Source: Candidatus Omnitrophica bacterium CG1_02_40_15 | GTDB taxonomy: Bacteria; Omnitrophota; Gorgyraeia; Gorgyraeales; Gorgyraeaceae | Assembly (NCBI GenBank): GCA_001871815.1 | Contig: MNVP01000078.1 | Span: forward strand, 17,843-25,777 | Direction of reading: 5' to 3' | DNA: 7,935 nt | Shown here: positions 5,868-7,935 of the stretch, piece after piece | How the letters are laid out: the number at the start of each line of letters is the position of its first letter | How positions within the stretch are numbered: position 1 is the stretch's first letter | Program-made: the position numbers and the translations under genes | Notes under the pieces: generated by a model | What the model was told of the DNA's origin: nothing | The model's input: the letters and a program-made list of their open reading frames with translations, nothing else | The model's database searches: none

Positions 5868-7502
5868 TTATGGCCCCGTGAAAGATATTTCAAAACTCGA
5901 AACATTTTTTCCTTTTATATCTATTCTTTTAACAGATACTATATCAGCTTTTGACATGCCATTATTTACCCCGCTTGTATTTTTTAGCTTACTCAAAAAA
6001 CCATTTATAATATCTTTTTCTCCAGTCTTCTCATCTATTATATAATAACCTTTTATACTAAGGGATCTAGCAACCTTGGCCTGGTTTTTCTTATCTATCT
6101 TTTCTTCAAAACCTATCTCTGAGAGCCACATATCTTTGGGTATTATCTTTACTATATCCTCCAATCTAGGAGTCAAGTAAGTCCTAGAGGATATCAGATT
6201 TCCCAAAAGATATTTTCTTGTCTCTATCTCATTTTTAATTTTCTCCAGGTCAGGTATGTTGTCGCTCTTCACGTTTACTTCAACCTTTGGCCTTTCAGAC
6301 AACGTCTTATTCAATTCATCAGTAAGAGGCGCGGTGGCCCTAATGACAAATGCCTTAAATGCGATTAATAAAAATAGCGCCAGAGACGCTTCAAGAAATA
6401 CCGCCTTTAGAAACAGCTCTTTCTTTTTATAAAGAAGCAATTTCTCCTTGCATAAATTTATATCTATAAACGGCTCTGTCAATCCTCTGAGCGCAAGGCC
6501 AAAACATATAGCTGCCCTTGCAGGCACAACGCCTGAGGCAACCTTTATCCCGCGCAGAGGGTCTCCTACCTCTACTGGTATCTGTAGTTCCTTGCCCACT
6601 ATTTCATGCCAATTCTCCAAAGGTAATTTACTGTAGATGATTATTTTATCTATAACTTCACTTGGGAACTGTTTTTCATAAAAATCAAAAGAAAGCTTCA
6701 TCTCTGCCAGTATCTTTCCAAATACAGGCTCAAAGGACTTGTCTTCAGCAGTAATTTCAAAGAGAGGGATATCCCTTATTATGTAAGGAACACCGCTTCT
6801 AAGGATATTGATATTAAGCGTATTAAGATTTATCTCTACTATTGCGGTATTGACTTTGGTATCTATCTGCTGGGCTGCATTAAAAGCCCTCATAAGGCTA
6901 AAGGGCGCAGGCTCTATTATTACAGGCTTAAGCCCTGCGGCATTGAGTATATTTAAATACTGCTCTATAGTATTTTTTTTCACTGCGACAAACACTACAT
7001 CCATGCTATTCTGAACAGATTTGCTTGGCAGCACCTGAAAATCTGAAGCCACCTCTTCCATACGGAAAGGTATATATCGCTTCGCTTCGAAATTAACAGC
7101 TGTCTCTCTTTCCTGTTTTGGGATCTTTGGCATTTGAAAATACCGGACCATGACTTCTTCGCTAGGGATAGCGGTAATCACATTGCCAGGCTTTATATTA
7201 TTTTCTATGAAAACTTTTTTTATAGCTTCTATAATATATTCTTCTTTTGTCTTAACCTTCTTGGGCGCCTCATCCTTAGAAGACGCTGCATTGGCGGATA
7301 CACTAGCCGCCTGAGACTCAGTAATAATTTCTCCGCTATGCTGATCCTTTTTGGGATATATATATGCCTGGCCGAATTTAATAAGCTTAGGGCCTCCAAG
7401 GCCTGATTTAAGCACAACCAAATCCACAGTATCCTGGCTTACGTATAAGCCGATAACTTTTTTAGGCTCAAAAATGGATAATATATTTTTATTCAACTGC
7501 AT
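5868..7502 (-). CDS. pilM: PilM-PilN fusion protein (GspL-like architecture)
   Basis: This 544-residue protein joins two pilus proteins that are usually separate. Residues 1 to about 341 match the actin-like cytoplasmic PilM: VIGLYVSQDTVDLVVLKS at 16-33, AIPSEEVMVRYFQMPKIP at 111-128, FEAKRYIPF at 138-146 and a terminal GLALRG at 335-340. Residues from about 345 match PilN: the short INL motif (348-350, in FIDINLCKEK), one membrane helix at about 364-387, a coiled segment near 415-438 and a periplasmic domain to 544. PilN normally docks on PilM through its INLLP motif; here the motif is in cis. The result resembles GspL of T2SS. Both phosphate-binding regions (17-31 and 219-236) lack the expected glycines, so ATP binding is doubtful. 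Residues 50-88 are a Ser/Ala/Lys-rich insertion. The ATG start has AAAGG five bases upstream, next to a hairpin. No separate pilN exists in the window. Confidence 0.92.
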   Translation of the reverse strand: MQLNKNILSIFEPKKVIGLYVSQDTVDLVVLKSGLGGPKLIKFGQAYIYPKKDQHSGEIITESQAASVSANAASSKDEAPKKVKTKEEYIIEAIKKVFIENNIKPGNVITAIPSEEVMVRYFQMPKIPKQERETAVNFEAKRYIPFRMEEVASDFQVLPSKSVQNSMDVVFVAVKKNTIEQYLNILNAAGLKPVIIEPAPFSLMRAFNAAQQIDTKVNTAIVEINLNTLNINILRSGVPYIIRDIPLFEITAEDKSFEPVFGKILAEMKLSFDFYEKQFPSEVIDKIIIYSKLPLENWHEIVGKELQIPVEVGDPLRGIKVASGVVPARAAICFGLALRGLTEPFIDINLCKEKLLLYKKKELFLKAVFLEASLALFLLIAFKAFVIRATAPLTDELNKTLSERPKVEVNVKSDNIPDLEKIKNEIETRKYLLGNLISSRTYLTPRLEDIVKIIPKDMWLSEIGFEEKIDKKNQAKVARSLSIKGYYIIDEKTGEKDIINGFLSKLKNTSGVNNGMSKADIVSVKRIDIKGKNVSSFEISFTGP

Positions 7503-7513
7503 AAGCGCCTTTA

Positions 7514-7563
7514 ATCCCGCCCTTTTAGCAATTTTTTCAGCCTGCCATCCAAAAGGGCGGGAT
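7514..7563. repeat. Perfect 13-bp inverted repeat before pilM
   Basis: ATCCCGCCCTTTT (7514-7526) and AAAAGGGCGGGAT (7551-7563) are exact complements around a 24-base loop. In the transcript the stem ends one base before the pilM Shine-Dalgarno AAAGG (7508-7512). There is no T-run after it in the operon direction, so it is not an intrinsic terminator. It could influence pilM translation, or be another dispersed repeat. Confidence 0.85.
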
Positions 7564-7573
7564 GATTAAGAAA

Positions 7574-7635
7574 AATGTATAGTCACCGTTGAATTCTGCA
7601 GGTTTTTCAAAACCTGCAGAATTAGCTAAGGAATT
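7574..7635. repeat. Flank-conserved palindromic element, copy A (HTH gene-pilM spacer)
   Basis: The flanks AATGTATAGTCACC(G)TTGAATT (7574-7595) and AATTAGCTAAGGAATT (7620-7635) match copy B (5225-5306) at 35 of 38 positions. The core is different: a near-perfect palindrome with arms AATTCTGCAGGTTTT (7592-7606) and AAAACCTGCAGAATT (7609-7623), separated by two bases. The element begins exactly at the stop codon of the helix-turn-helix gene. Confidence 0.87.
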
Positions 7636-7820
7636 CATATTTTAGCCTTAGCCTCTACCATTTGAGAATTCAACCACTCATCAACCGACTTCTTATCAAA
7701 CCTCCAGACATGGCCTACTTTTATGCCTGAAATCTTCTTTTGATGAAGCCAATTGTAAATAGTCTGTTTCTCTAACTTAAGGTATCTGCCTAATTCATCT
7801 GTATCCATGAGTCTTGACAT
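7635..7820 (-). CDS. Small helix-turn-helix (MerR/excisionase-type) DNA-binding protein
   Basis: This 61-residue protein is nearly all one winged helix-turn-helix domain of the HTH_17/excisionase type. MDTDELGRYLKLEKQTIYNWL (5-25) is the helix-turn-helix, KISGIKVGHVWRFDKKSVDEWL (29-50) the wing and last helix. Such proteins bind DNA as small regulators, phage or plasmid excision factors, or BldC-like activators. No integrase or phage gene is nearby, and it is the first gene of a pilus operon behind its own strong promoter, so regulation of this operon is the likelier role, by inference. The start at 7820 is fixed by AGGAGGT six bases upstream; an open frame to 7874 would run back through the promoter region and is rejected. 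It ends at a TGA that overlaps the start of a palindromic element. Confidence 0.9.
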   Translation of the reverse strand: MSRLMDTDELGRYLKLEKQTIYNWLHQKKISGIKVGHVWRFDKKSVDEWLNSQMVEAKAKI

Positions 7821-7826
7821 TATAAT

Positions 7827-7833
7827 ACCTCCT
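7827..7833 (-). promoter_or_regulatory. Ribosome binding site of the helix-turn-helix gene
   Basis: The minus strand reads AGGAGGT, six bases before the ATG at 7820. This is the strongest Shine-Dalgarno in the window. It selects the 61-residue product over an upstream-extended one. Confidence 0.92.
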
Positions 7834-7864
7834 AATAGATTTACCAATTTTATAGGTGAAACCA

Positions 7865-7893
7865 AATATACCATAAAGAACTTACTTTGTCAA
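7865..7893 (-). promoter_or_regulatory. Sigma70-type promoter of the operon
   Basis: On the minus strand a consensus -35 TTGACA (plus 7888-7893) and a -10 TATATT (plus 7865-7870) are separated by exactly 17 bases. Transcription would start near 7857-7859, leaving a leader of about 37 bases before the helix-turn-helix gene. No other equally good promoter was found, so this one may drive the whole operon. Confidence 0.85.
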
Positions 7894-7910
7894 GGAAGGG
7901 CAGAAAGATA

Positions 7911-7935
7911 GTTTAAAGTTTAAAGTTTAAAATTT
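7911..7935. repeat. Tandem heptamer repeat GTTTAAA, cut by the window edge
   Basis: Three contiguous GTTTAAA units run from 7911 to 7931, followed by ATTT to the edge. The unit differs by one base from the GGTTAAA unit of the inverted heptamer element at 1262-1369, so this may be one arm of a related element whose rest is outside the window. It lies upstream of the promoter. Confidence 0.65.

Noticed and set aside
7229..7417. Minus-strand 62-residue open frame within pilM
   Set aside because: It lies in another frame of a well-supported gene and shows no domain-like sequence.
7592..7623. Intrinsic terminator after the helix-turn-helix gene
   Set aside because: The palindrome is strong, but no T-run follows directly in the transcribed direction; the nearest T-rich stretch is about 15-20 bases further on.
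7821..7874. Longer helix-turn-helix protein starting at 7874
   Set aside because: It would start upstream of the predicted transcription start and translate through the AGGAGGT site.

Overview
This window is a single-direction gene cluster read entirely from the minus strand. It encodes the core of a type IV pilus (T4P) / type II secretion (T2SS)-like envelope machine. In transcription order (right to left) the genes are: a 61-residue helix-turn-helix protein; a fused PilM-PilN (GspL-like) inner-membrane protein; PilO (GspM-like); a PilP/GspC-like membrane-anchored protein; a secretin (PilQ/GspD); an assembly ATPase (PilB/GspE) with an N-terminal MshEN-type domain; and a polytopic platform protein (PilC/GspF) that ends 14 bases from the left edge. 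No plausible gene lies on the plus strand, and no RNA gene, CRISPR array or transposase gene was seen.

The secretin with a signal peptide implies a two-membrane (diderm) bacterium. The AT-rich but not extreme composition, the MshEN-type ATPase, the PilM-PilN fusion and the small helix-turn-helix gene beside the pilus genes would suit an uncultured diderm lineage such as Omnitrophota or Elusimicrobiota. This lineage guess is weak inference. No (pseudo)pilin, prepilin peptidase or retraction ATPase is present; prepilins may lie beyond the left edge.

A clear sigma70-type promoter (TTGACA, 17-bp spacer, TATATT) stands before the helix-turn-helix gene and could drive the whole operon. No intrinsic terminator or second convincing promoter was seen between genes. 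Predicted roles: PilB powers assembly on PilC; the PilM-N, PilO and PilP-like proteins form the inner-membrane alignment complex; the secretin forms the outer-membrane channel.

The most unusual part is the spacers. Every intergenic gap except the 2-bp pilM/pilO junction holds palindromic DNA, of several distinct families. These are: a 29-bp palindrome beginning GTAGGGACAG, in two copies with a compensatory base-pair change; a two-copy element with near-identical flanks around unrelated palindromic cores; a hairpin built of four heptamers per arm; a perfect 13-bp hairpin just before the pilM ribosome binding site; and a nested array of CGCNGAA decamers around one 29-bp palindrome. They look like small non-autonomous repeats that settled in operon spacers. 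Some now sit at, or may supply, translation-start signals.
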